A program made the translations under genes and the position numbers. Source: Scrofimicrobium canadense (GTDB lineage Bacteria; Actinomycetota; Actinomycetes; Actinomycetales; Actinomycetaceae). Taken from it: a stretch of DNA of 64,000 nucleotides. Below are positions 8,901-16,844 of the stretch, one piece after another (positions within the stretch are counted from its first letter, which is position 1; each line of letters opens with the position of its first letter). Location: the NCBI RefSeq assembly GCF_009696615.1, contig NZ_VULO01000001.1, positions 186,001 to 250,000 on the forward strand, in the 5' to 3' direction. The notes beneath the pieces were generated by a model that saw only the letters and a list, made by a program, of their open reading frames with translations, had not been told where the DNA came from and searched no databases.

Positions 8901-9480
8901 CCCATTTCCCCGTTGTGTTCGCAACCGAAACAAGCAGGATGGGTTTGGAACTATTATCCATAACTACGTTCCTTGAAACGCTACCCCATTCGGTCCCCTC
9001 TGGCAGAACGATATGACCACCATCTTCAGCGACAGTCAGCTTCGCGCCATTTCCAGTACCTGGAGACGTTTCCCATAGATCAGCTGAGTCCTCAGTGAAG
9101 AGATCGCTTAACAAGGGACTTTCGTCGCCCTCATCATAAACGGATGGTCCGTGAACAGGTGCTTCACTGCGTGTTAGCCCATTTCGAATGACACCGTCGG
9201 CACGTTTCTTTTCTTGGTTGATGTAGTAGAAGGTATCGAGTGAATTGTCTGCTTTGATTCTTGTGTCATCAGTTTGGGAGTGACTGGGGTTGAGTGCTAT
9301 GCGTGAGTTTGGCTCAGAAAGCCAACGTTGTTGTTGTGGGCTAGAATCGGCCAGTTCTTCTACGGTGATGGGCTCACTGTCGTCTGCTAAAGCGATGCTG
9401 ACCGGCGCTACCAATGTTGCCGCTGTCAGGGAAAATGAAGCAAGTATTATCGCATAGAGCCGTCGTTTGGATCTCTTCAT
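5983..9480 (-). CDS. LAxTG-anchored surface glycoside hydrolase, (alpha/alpha)6-barrel type
   Basis: 1165 residues. A signal peptide (about 1-32, KRSKRRLYAI start) leads to export. Residues ~130-255 and ~256-395 are two copies of a beta-rich carbohydrate-binding-like module (compare KWALKVRPEGGGDVLIQDDT with QWAMKLSDPETSKDFATIQND). A catalytic region at ~560-960 has helical-barrel features of the GH63/trehalase-like clan: RASASWDSLLGIQYLAYTE, DAEFVVSLIVDLDYAANIAEV and FSEVYQEGPNGAEP. An Ig-like domain follows, then LAHTG at 1130-1134, a membrane helix and a basic tail, i.e. a sortase signal. The neighbouring GH130, pmm and manA genes suggest mannose-containing glycans as substrate. The precise GH family is uncertain. 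Confidence 0.75.
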   Translation of the reverse strand: MKRSKRRLYAIILASFSLTAATLVAPVSIALADDSEPITVEELADSSPQQQRWLSEPNSRIALNPSHSQTDDTRIKADNSLDTFYYINQEKKRADGVIRNGLTRSEAPVHGPSVYDEGDESPLLSDLFTEDSADLWETSPGTGNGAKLTVAEDGGHIVLPEGTEWGSVSRNVVMDNSSKPILLVSVANTTGKWALKVRPEGGGDVLIQDDTSATGTFAYDLSRYDIASGNAAVKLFSTASGETTVRALSIHARPDFSDNFSDLSAWKTNVSSNNGAVLAASPTGLGATLTSTSGRGFGAVARTFTVDLSASPVLTIAVDNLSAGSQWAMKLSDPETSKDFATIQNDTPESGFFSYNLASLTGLTGEQTFDIKLFSTKTPVPTSATFTLLSFHHANNWIETPTTNFNSTWNPQSLDWTATFTEAGSYTTRDLFVDDNTISRLVEAQQLKEGSPTLYGDVARIVSWDADAKVLVNQKDGYTQAIAFPQTATLLFYDDPGKALGGTGGSAIPTPTTGTWLAVLPSNTDSAIGLGYAPGQSSDHITAAAQSAQGGADVSVVRQALEDRTAEWNDYLARVPSVGSFDLRTVSDEGVTPEQTRQLYYRAFVNIKQTVVPPQPESGISHYQVATGKAATYNGGSSRNRASASWDSLLGIQYLAYTEEDIAWDSLIGMMADVEADGALNGESLPSRKAQTAWMLYSTTGNQETLAEIYPAIKSHMKWSSEHLAWNIHSHYPGGGVNAADERDAEFVVSLIVDLDYAANIAEVLGKTDDQANYVALQKTLISQYKEWFFMPDGRAVQYLWTSRPDATYEQRKGIVNYVNTGLLVPDLSTDQVDALMERFNEEYDPNRQFAGTASDALKAPDAQFIAYGLIESGHTSVAQTYLEAVLRDVVRTHAFSEVYQEGPNGAEPISRGEAPTTFGMAQVIDNIWILNGYRSDRGTPTFVHFPDSKGGVHNLTYLGKPLSIDLADGHVTLSGEATSLPGICESFPVEEGASVELPTSCARVTLSSDTTKAGEKVTVRAEKLPSSADGVIELHSTPKTVATIHTTDSGTVEEEVTIPADTKVGNHTVMVKVGKVSGSIALEITAKTKDEEENVNPGTPPGESGGTTIGGDNNGSWSPSQEQKPGGVLAHTGSLITPFTIVVVVLLAVGGIGVVLRRIRQNSM

Positions 9481-9513
9481 CAGTCGTCCTTGTCTGAGTA
9501 TTATTGGGGGGTA

Positions 9514-9530
9514 ACCGTAACTAAAACGGT
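9514..9530. promoter_or_regulatory. Second possible operator in the hydrolase leader
   Basis: ACCGT (9514-9518) and ACGGT (9526-9530) form an inverted repeat with a 7-bp centre that contains TAAA. It lies just downstream of the predicted transcription start, where an auxiliary operator would sit. Its arms resemble but do not match the main palindrome. Confidence 0.35.
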
Positions 9531-9547
9531 ATGGTTGATTCGCTCAT

Positions 9548-9576
9548 ACTTTAAGTCGGTTTTAAAACCGTGTCAA
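9548..9576 (-). promoter_or_regulatory. Promoter of the surface hydrolase with operator in the spacer
   Basis: On the minus strand TTGACA (9571-9576) and TAAAGT (9548-9553) are separated by 17 bp. The spacer contains the perfect palindrome CGGTTTTAAAACCG (9557-9570). A bound LacI-family protein would block RNA polymerase. The start codon is about 60 nt downstream, with AAGGA before it. Confidence 0.7.
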
Positions 9577-9794
9577 GTATCGGCGGCCGACGCTCTGCTA
9601 GTGAAGACGGTGACTCTTACAGGCCGATTATAGTAATGAAGGCCCATTTTATGGATGAAATATGAGCGTCAAGAAGCTCTCATGATGGAGACATTGTGGG
9701 GAATGAATCGCACTATCGTTCTCGAAAACCGCTCCCAAATCGGTCTAGAGATTCCTTCTAGATATCGCATGTCATGCTTTGGGGCTATCCTCAG
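9577..9794. other. Intergenic space between lacI-type gene and surface hydrolase gene
   Basis: Together with the promoter region (9481-9576) this makes a 314-bp non-coding gap between two minus-strand genes. Beyond the promoter and operators described separately I see no convincing terminator for the regulator gene, no RNA gene and no credible coding sequence. Confidence 0.6.
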
Positions 9795-10877
9795 TCATCT
9801 ATCGTGGTTGGGTGCCGTCACCGCAGGAGGCAGATGGGGCGCGGGACCTGTACTGGAGCGCACTATGAACTCCACTGGAGGCATTTCAAACTCAGGAAAT
9901 GGACGGTTTTCCACTAAGGCAATAAGTGTCAATGCAGCGCAACGTCCCCATTCAATAGCGTTTTGCCGAACTGTCGTTAGACGAGGAGTCACATAGGGAG
10001 CAAGTGGGATGTCATCGAAGCCGATAACCGATAGATCATTAGGAACACTCAGTCCGCGATCACCAGCAGCAAACATTCCCGCAATGGCCATCAGATCATT
10101 TCCGTAGACAATTGCTGTTGGCGCATTCGGAAGATCCAGGAGCTCGTGGGTGGCTCGAGCACCACCTTCTCCCGTAAAATCTGCGGAAATGTACGGGCCT
10201 TGGGGGAGACCTAACTCCTCCAAAGTTTCAATCCAAGCGTCTCGGCGTGATCGTGTGTGAACGTACTTGTCGTTGCCCGAAACGTGTCCGATTACTTTAT
10301 GTCCTAGAGCGGCTAGATGTTGCACTGCTCGCTTTACTCCCGCGGCGTCGTTCATCTCCACAGCAGCGACGTTCTCTGTCTCATGGGAAGGAGGCCCGAC
10401 TACCACTATAGGTATGCGAAGGGTGGTGAGTAGTCGTGGGCGAAAATCTTCGGTCTCTAGATCGGTGAGGAATACGCCATCTACCTTAGCTTCGCGGACA
10501 AGCTGTTGATATGCGAGGCGTTCCGCCTCCGTATCGGATACGACTTGCAGCATAAGCGAATAGTTGTGTTCGGCCAGCCCCATTTGCACTCCGGAAACAA
10601 AGCCAGCAAAAAACGGGTCAGTGCTCAGTAAAGACGGATCTCTCTTGACCACTAGTCCTAAGACATGTGTTTGACTGAGTGACAAAGCACGGGCCCTTGC
10701 ATCAGGGCGCCATCCCAGCTCTTCGGCGGCTTGCATAATACGTTTTTGAGACTCTGCACTTACACCAGACCTACCATTGAAAACGAACGAGACCGCGGTT
10801 TTAGAGAGCCCTGCCTTCCGAGCGACGTCTTCAATCGTCGCTCGTTTCGTTTTCTTTACCGGCTTGTTGACACCCAC
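9795..10877 (-). CDS. LacI family transcriptional regulator of the mannoside locus
   Basis: 360 residues from a GTG start. I chose this start because GAAAGG lies 6 nt before it; an ATG 27 nt upstream in frame has no such site. The N-terminus carries the LacI helix-turn-helix and hinge (KRATIEDVARKAGLSKTAVSFVFNG, then RPDARARALSL), followed by a periplasmic-binding-protein-like sensor domain with IVYGNDLMAIAGMFA and LSVIGFDDIPLAPYVTPRLTTV. It lies between the hydrolase gene and the divergent ABC operon, and both of those promoters contain LacI-like palindromes, so it most likely represses both in the absence of a mannose-type sugar. The inducer is unknown. Confidence 0.9.
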   Translation of the reverse strand: MGVNKPVKKTKRATIEDVARKAGLSKTAVSFVFNGRSGVSAESQKRIMQAAEELGWRPDARARALSLSQTHVLGLVVKRDPSLLSTDPFFAGFVSGVQMGLAEHNYSLMLQVVSDTEAERLAYQQLVREAKVDGVFLTDLETEDFRPRLLTTLRIPIVVVGPPSHETENVAAVEMNDAAGVKRAVQHLAALGHKVIGHVSGNDKYVHTRSRRDAWIETLEELGLPQGPYISADFTGEGGARATHELLDLPNAPTAIVYGNDLMAIAGMFAAGDRGLSVPNDLSVIGFDDIPLAPYVTPRLTTVRQNAIEWGRCAALTLIALVENRPFPEFEMPPVEFIVRSSTGPAPHLPPAVTAPNHDR

Positions 10878-11044
10878 ATGCAGCCTTTCGCTGAATAACA
10901 ACACTTACGCTTAGTTTAGATCATTTTAGTTGGAGAGAACGCCCGTATGGAAAAATGACACTCACCGGCATTCAAATAGTGATGGCGAGAACGATTGTTC
11001 TGCGAGGCCTAGGTGGAGTTTGCCCTGCTGTTGTATCTAATAAA

Positions 11045-11073
11045 CTGACAGGGATTACCAAAACCGGTTTAAT
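11045..11073 (+). promoter_or_regulatory. Promoter of the mannoside ABC operon with overlapping operator
   Basis: CTGACA (11045-11050) and TTTAAT (11068-11073) lie 17 bp apart. The palindrome AAACCGGTTT (11061-11070) spans the spacer end and the -10 box. The 13-mer AAAACCGGTTTAA at 11060-11072 matches 11 of 13 bases with minus-strand AAAACCGACTTAA at the surface-hydrolase promoter (plus 9551-9563), which suggests one regulator for both. Confidence 0.65.
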
Positions 11074-11102
11074 AGCCAGTGGTTGCCGGACAACTGTAAC
11101 GG

Positions 11103-11150
11103 GGCTCTCGATTATTGGAGCCATGCTAATAGGAGACAGACTTCGGTCTG
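11103..11150 (+). other. Leader hairpins before the ABC operon
   Basis: Two small stems lie in the ~90-nt leader: GGCTC/GAGCC (11103-11107, 11118-11122) and CAGAC-TTCG-GTCTG (11137-11150), the latter a UUCG-tetraloop hairpin ending 19 nt before the start codon. They may affect mRNA stability; no known riboswitch was recognised. Confidence 0.3.
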
Positions 11151-11169
11151 GGATTGAAGGAGAAACGCG

Positions 11170-12501
11170 ATGACGCGTAAGAGCCGCATAGCGATGTTCA
11201 TACTCGCATCAGGCGCAGCCGCGATGGCTCTCGCCGGGTGCGGTGGAAATGAAAATGGTGAGTCGGGATTGTCGTCTGAACGAGATAAACCCGCAGCTGA
11301 GGGCCTAAGCAGTGGTCCTATCGAAATCTGGTACTCGACAAATGAACAAGAAATTGAGTGGGGAGAAAAGGTTGTAGAAACCTGGAACGCTGCCAATCCC
11401 GACCAACAAGTGACAGCCCAAGCTATCCCTGCAGGAAGCTCTTCTGAAGATGTTATCTCAGCATCAATCTCGGCAGGCAATACCCCATGCCTGATCTACA
11501 ACACGGCACCAGCTGCCGTTCCTGCTTTCCAGGCTCAAGGGGGTCTGGTAAATCTTTCTACCGCTTTCCCCGACGGTAATGAATTTATCGAAGGGCGGTC
11601 TGGAAATGCCGCTGAGGGTTTTCGCTCCTCCGATGGAGATTTTTACCAAATGCCCTGGAAAACGAATCCTTTCATGTTGTACTACAACAAAGAGGTGCTG
11701 TCTAAAGCTGGATTGGATGCCGAGAACCCCAAGCTGGCCTCGTATGAGGACTTAGCTGCAGCGGCCAAAGCTATTAAAGACACAAGCGCAACCGGTTACG
11801 CACTTTATCCGCCCTCGACCGCTGACTACACGAATGTCAACTTCGATTTTTACCCATTCTTCCTTGCCAATTCGGACGGTACTCAGTTCATAAAGGACGG
11901 TAAGGTTACTTTTACTGACGAGGCAGGTCTAGAGACACTAGAATTCTGGCAAAGTCTTTATGCCGATGGGTACTCGTCCCCAGAAGCATTCAGCGGTGAT
12001 ATGTGGGCAGGACCTTTCGCAGACAGTATTGCTGCTTTCGGTGTTGCCGGTCCCTGGGGTAAAGCTCAGTTCGACGGTAAAGTCGACTTTGGTGTGACCT
12101 CTATTCCTACGAAGGACGGCAAAACTGCTGATGAAACTTATACCTTCGCCGATTAAAAAAATATCGGAATGTATACGGCCTGTGAAAACTTACAGACTGC
12201 TTGGGATTTCCTGAAGTTCTCAGTAGACGACGGTAACGATCTGGCTTTGCTGGAGACCACCGGACAATTTCCAACCCGCACAGATGTCACCGAATTGGCT
12301 GCAGACTTCTTGAGTGAGAATCCATTCTACGAACCCTTTGCGGCTGCAGTACCGTTGGCCGTTGATGTTCCTACCGTCGATAACCTTGCTGAGAAGATGC
12401 AAATCTTCCGTGATGCTTGGACCAGTGTGATTCAGTCGGGAAAGGGTGACATTAAGGCTACCTTTGATGAAGCTGCCCAAAAGATTGATGCGCTGGGCTG
12501 A
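11170..12501 (+). pseudogene. Sugar ABC transporter substrate-binding lipoprotein, interrupted by an in-frame stop
   Basis: An extracytoplasmic sugar-binding lipoprotein of the MalE/UgpB class. A signal peptide ends in the lipobox LAGC with the lipidated Cys24. AAGGAG precedes the ATG. The reading frame stops at TAA 12154-12156 after 328 codons but continues in the same frame to 12501, giving 443 residues with the stop counted, the normal family length. The downstream part (IGMYTACENLQTAWDFLKF and GQFPTRTDV) is the ordinary C-terminal domain. A single change (for example TCA to TAA) would explain it. As written, the truncated protein lacks the last quarter and is unlikely to bind sugar well. 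Read-through or sequence error are the alternatives. Confidence 0.85.
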
Positions 12502-12506
12502 TCTCT

Positions 12507-13456
12507 ATGACCGTTCTTACGGAAAAGGGGGTTGACGAATTTCGCCGTTCGTCAACCCCTCCGAATAAGAGAAAAATACATCTACTGAAACGTCTTTTTG
12601 GAGAGCATCCCCTGGGAATACTCCTTTCAGCACCGTATTTTGTCTTTGTGGTCGTCATTTTTCTTGTTCCTTTTGTTGTGGGAATTTGGATGTCGTTCCA
12701 CGACTTTATTTTTCGCGCGCCGGGAGCCGAAGGTGAAAATCCGTTTGTGGGATTCGACAATTTCAGAGTGGCATTGTCTGACCCAGCTGTTCATCAGGCT
12801 TTCAAGAATCTAGCAATTTTCATTGTCATCAACGTGCCACTGACTGTGGTGTTCGCGATGGGGTTGGCACTTGCACTGGATGCGGCAGTCCATTGGAAAG
12901 GGTTTTTCCGGGTTTCCTACTATCTTCCGTACGTGACGGCTTCAGTTGCGACTTTGGCGGTTTGGTTTTTCATGTTTAATTCTGGAGGAGTCATCAACTC
13001 CATCCTGGGATCGTTGGCACCAGACCCGTCTTTCCTCGCAAATCCATTGCTTATCATGCCGTTGATCGCTGTCTATGTGACCTGGAAATCTCTCGGATTC
13101 TATGTCTTGCTTTACTTAGCTGCTCTGCAAAATGTTCCTGTCGAGCAAAAGGAGGCTGCCCAAATGGATGGTGCAGGGCGCTGGCAAGTCTTTAAGGCTG
13201 TTACCCTTCCAGCAGTTCAGCCAGTCACTTCACTCGTTGTATTACTTTCCATCATAACGTCGGGTCAAATCTTTACCGAGCCCTTCCTGTTGACGGGTGG
13301 AGGGCCAGGAGGCGCGTCAATGACGCCAGCCCTGTTGATGTATCAAAAGGCTTGCAACAAGGACATCCCGATATGGCTGCTGCCATTGGCATGTTACTTG
13401 TAACTGTGGTGCTGATTCTCTCGGTTATTTCGCGAAAGGTCACAGAACGACAATGA
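12507..13456 (+). pseudogene. Carbohydrate ABC transporter permease (MalF-like), frameshifted near the 3' end
   Basis: First permease of the mannoside importer with six hydrophobic helices and the EAA loop EQKEAAQMDGAGRWQVFKAVTLP. After codon ~281, at 13351-13354 (GGCTTGC), the frame shifts and the protein ends at 13403 with an abnormal tail (298 residues). In the next frame the expected end continues as GHPDMAAAIGMLLVTVVLI and stops at 13456, overlapping the next start by ATGA as intact permeases here do. One missing T in the CTT run restores the frame. The lost part is most of the last membrane helix. Sequencing error is possible. Confidence 0.85.
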
Positions 13457-14313
13457 AAGCACCTGAAAAAAATAAGAGGCGAGTGGGTGTTGGCACAGCC
13501 CTCAGATTCACATTTCTCTTGGTAGGTGCACTGGCGGCACTCTTTCCTTTTTACACGATGATAATGGGTGCTCTGCAGAAACGACGCGATACCTCGCTTG
13601 TAGGCTTATTGCCTCACCTCGACAATCTCACTCTCGATAACTTTTTCGGAGTAAACCAATCCATAGATTTACCCAGGTCTCTTCTCAACTCGCTGATCAT
13701 TACCGTGATCGTGATGGTATGCACAGTGGTGTTTGGGCTACTGGTTGGATATGCCCTTGCAGTACTTCGTTTCCGAGGGAGAGGATTAGTTTTTGCGATG
13801 CTGCTGTTAGTGCAAGCGATTCCTTTCCAGCTCCTGATGATTCCGCTCTACGTAATGATTGTGCGGTTTTTTGGTCTAGCTGATTCGTATGTGGGGATGG
13901 TCGCGCCCTTTGCTATCAACTCAGTGGCAGTACTAATCTTCCGGCAATATTTCTTGCAGATCCCTAAAGATATTTTTGATGCTGCGCGTATTGACGGTGC
14001 TAGCGAAGTCCGTATTCTATGGTCGGTTGCGGTGCCGTTGGTTCGCCCGGCAATTTTGACGGCTGTGCTAGTGACATTTATTGGCCCATGGAATGAGTTC
14101 CTCTGGCCGTTCCTCATTACTAAGGATGTCTCGCTGCAGCCGTTGGCTGTTACGCTGGCGAATTTTTCGCAAGCAAATTCAACGTTTCAGCAAAACCCCA
14201 TGGGTGCCATACTGGCTGGAGCATGTGTCCTTGCGATTCCGGCTGTCGTCCTCTTTATCCTTTTCCAACGGCATTTTACTTCAGCAAATATCGGCTCAGC
14301 CATCAAGGGTTGA
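13453..14313 (+). CDS. Carbohydrate ABC transporter permease (MalG-like)
   Basis: 286 residues, six predicted membrane helices, with the cytoplasmic coupling loop IFDAARIDGASEVRILWSVAVPLVRP. It forms the importer with the MalF-like permease and binding protein upstream and looks intact. No ATPase is encoded in the locus. In actinobacteria such importers are often energised by a shared MsiK-type ATPase encoded elsewhere, which I infer here. It is followed after 23 nt by the GH130 gene, in the same operon. Confidence 0.93.
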   Translation: MKAPEKNKRRVGVGTALRFTFLLVGALAALFPFYTMIMGALQKRRDTSLVGLLPHLDNLTLDNFFGVNQSIDLPRSLLNSLIITVIVMVCTVVFGLLVGYALAVLRFRGRGLVFAMLLLVQAIPFQLLMIPLYVMIVRFFGLADSYVGMVAPFAINSVAVLIFRQYFLQIPKDIFDAARIDGASEVRILWSVAVPLVRPAILTAVLVTFIGPWNEFLWPFLITKDVSLQPLAVTLANFSQANSTFQQNPMGAILAGACVLAIPAVVLFILFQRHFTSANIGSAIKG

Positions 14314-14336
14314 CGCCCAAGACAGAAAGAAATTCA

Positions 14337-15413
14337 TTGAACACCACATCAGTCGCAGTTCCCTACTCGTTGAAACGCCTGGGTACTGTCATGGCTCCTC
14401 GTCCCGGTGACCCTCTAGAAACTGAGGGAGTGCTAAATCCCGCCGCGTTAGTGGGCGAGGATGGGGAACTATATCTATACCCACGTATGGTTGCCGCGGG
14501 AAATGTCTCTCGTGTAGGGAGGTGTCGCGTAACAATTGATGAAGATGGGGCCGCTCATGTCGAGAGACTCGGGGTAGTGATGGAACCCCGCGAGGGGTGG
14601 GAACGCGGAAAAAACAATGCTGGAGTTGAAGATCCGCGTATTACGCGCCTAGAAGAGGCTGGGCTGTGGGTGATGACATACATCGCCTTTGGGCCTCTGG
14701 GGCCACGCCCAGCTCTTGCTATTTCTTACGATGGTGAGAGCTGGGACCGCTTGGGGCCTCTCCAATTCCAGTATCAACCAGAGTTGAGTCTCGATCCGAA
14801 TCTTTTCGCTAATAAAGACATAGTCTTTTTCCTAGAAACAGTGATTGCTCCGGACGGCCGTCGAGCCTATCCTGTCCTTCACCGTCCAATGTGGGATTTA
14901 GACTGGTTGCGCGAAGGCGAAGGACAACATCTTCCTGCAAATGTGGATGACCCGAGGCCTTCGATCTGGATTGGTTTTGTTGATGCGGAAGCGGCAAAAA
15001 ACGATGTAGCTGCGCTTACCAGAATCTATGATTCTAGAGTACTTGCCTTCCCTGAAATGCCTTATGAAGCTAACAAAATAGGTGCAGGTCCCGCACCTAT
15101 TCGTGTACCAGAGGGATGGCTATTGATACATCATGGTGTGACTGGAGTTGAAGCTAAAGGATTTGAACTAGCTCATGGTGCCTGCTACGCCGCTGGAGCT
15201 ATGTTGCTGGATGACGAAGAACCTTGGAAAGTCATCGGCCGCACATCAGAACCCATCTTGGTGCCAGAAACTGAGGAAGAGCTTTCAGGGACATTAGGAA
15301 ATGTGGTGTTTCCAACTGCGATTACCAATATTGACGGCCGTAACTACGTATTTTATGGAATGGCTGACTCAAAGATTGGAATGGCGTTATTAGAGAGGGA
15401 CAACATTGAGTGA
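14337..15413 (+). CDS. GH130 family mannoside phosphorylase or mannosidase
   Basis: 358 residues, starting at TTG 14337 just after the permease gene; the frame is open further upstream but that would overlap the permease. GH130 enzymes phosphorolyse or hydrolyse beta-mannosides. The five-bladed propeller marks are present: GVLNPAALVGEDGELYLYPR, the highly conserved GVEDPRITRLEEAGLWVMTY (EDPR holds the catalytic Asp), ALAISYDGESW, GAGPAPIRVPEGWLLIHHGV and VVFPTAI. It has no signal peptide and so acts in the cytosol on imported mannosides. The stop overlaps the start of pmm. Phosphorylase and beta-1,2-mannosidase cannot be separated by eye. Confidence 0.85.
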   Translation: MNTTSVAVPYSLKRLGTVMAPRPGDPLETEGVLNPAALVGEDGELYLYPRMVAAGNVSRVGRCRVTIDEDGAAHVERLGVVMEPREGWERGKNNAGVEDPRITRLEEAGLWVMTYIAFGPLGPRPALAISYDGESWDRLGPLQFQYQPELSLDPNLFANKDIVFFLETVIAPDGRRAYPVLHRPMWDLDWLREGEGQHLPANVDDPRPSIWIGFVDAEAAKNDVAALTRIYDSRVLAFPEMPYEANKIGAGPAPIRVPEGWLLIHHGVTGVEAKGFELAHGACYAAGAMLLDDEEPWKVIGRTSEPILVPETEEELSGTLGNVVFPTAITNIDGRNYVFYGMADSKIGMALLERDNIE

Positions 15414-16840
15414 ACAAGACTATGTATTTCCCGCCTTGCAGATCGCGCGCAGTACCAAAGCCTACGGCATTCGTGGAAGCATACCTGAAGATCTTGGTCC
15501 TGAGGCTGTCCGCTATCTTGGAAGAGCTTTTGCGGAAGCTTTGAGTGCAGCTCGGCCACGGGTTGTAGTTGGACGGGACATGCGCGAGTCGGGAGTGGCT
15601 CTATCTGAGGCTTTTATTTATGGGATCAGGCAAAGTGAAGCTGAAGTGATTGACATCGGGCTTTGTTCGACCGATGAGTTGTATTTTGCATCCGTGGTAT
15701 TAGACGCGTGGGGTGTAATGTTTACTGCCAGTCACAATCCAGCCAATTACAATGGAATGAAATTGTGTCGCCCGGGGGCGACGCCTATTAGCGTGGAATC
15801 AGGCCTAGGACAGTTGCGTGATGAAGCGATTGCACTTTTCCAGCAACGAGTGCCGGAACTTGAAATTGGTGGCAGCATTGAACGCCGGGATATGTTGTCC
15901 GCTTACGGTCAGGCACTTCGTGACAGAGTAGATCTTTCTGGGATACGTCGACTGAAAGTCGTTGTTGATGCGGGTAACGGCATAGCTGGTCTGACCGTTC
16001 CTGGCGTACTAGGGAGTGCTGCTGGATTGCCCGCATTGCCACTGGAGATCATCGAAATAAACGGCGAACTTGATGGTACCTTTCCGGCACATGAGGCCAA
16101 CCCGATTGATCCGAAAAATACTGAAGAGCTACAGCACCGCGTTGTTGCCGAAGGTGCGGACTTGGGACTGGCGTTCGATGGAGACGCAGATCGTTGTTTC
16201 GTTATTGATAAACAGGGTCACCGGGTCAGTCCTTCTGCATTAACGACGCTGATTGGTCTGCGTGAGGCCGAGAAATCTGGTGAGGACTATCCACTGGTCC
16301 TTCATAACGTCATTACCTCGCGTAGTGTTGCGGAGATTCTTACAGAATTCGGTATTTCGACCCATCGGACGCGGGTTGGACATTTCTTTTATAAAAAAAG
16401 AAATGTCCAAGAAAAATGCAGTGTTTGGTGGAGAACATAGTGGGCATTTCTATTTTCGCAGCTTCTATGGTGCAGATACTGGAATGCTAGCCGCGATGCA
16501 TGTTATTGCGGCGGTAGGGGAGAGCTCATCCCCGCTATCTGAGATAGTTTCCAGTTATGATCCCTATTTCTCCTCGGGTGAGGTCAACGTCACCGTCAAA
16601 GATATTGATCTTGTGCTTGAGAAAGCAATTGAGGGATTGAGCGAGTTTTGGGGCACGTCTAATCTTACTGTCGATCGCCTTGACGGTGTGACAATCGACT
16701 ATTGGGGACAATCGCCGCGTTGGTGGGTTAACTTGCGACCTTCGAATACAGAGCCTGTGTTACGTATCAATATCGAGGCGGAAAATGCCGATATTGTTGA
16801 TGAAATCGCAGCATTTTTATATGTGATAGTGAAGGGTTAA
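15406..16840 (+). pseudogene. manB: Phosphomannomutase/phosphoglucomutase, frameshifted
   Basis: Converts mannose-1-phosphate and mannose-6-phosphate, the step between a GH130 phosphorylase product and ManA. Frame one gives the catalytic-serine loop TASHNPANYNGMK and the metal loop AFDGDADRCF, then derails at 16383-16390 and ends at 16440. The other frame continues with FIKKEMSKKNAVFGGEHSGHFYF and the phosphate-binding RPSNTEPVLRI to 16840. One extra T in CATTTCTTTT accounts for the shift, since families have GHSFIKKEM there. The start is TTG 15406, overlapping the GH130 stop. As written the enzyme lacks its sugar- and phosphate-binding C-terminal domains. Confidence 0.88.
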
Positions 16841-16844
16841 GACT

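Noticed and set aside
14223-14336. Upstream extension of the GH130 gene
   Set aside because: It would overlap the preceding permease gene by 91 bp and adds residues not seen in GH130 proteins; TTG 14337 fits better.
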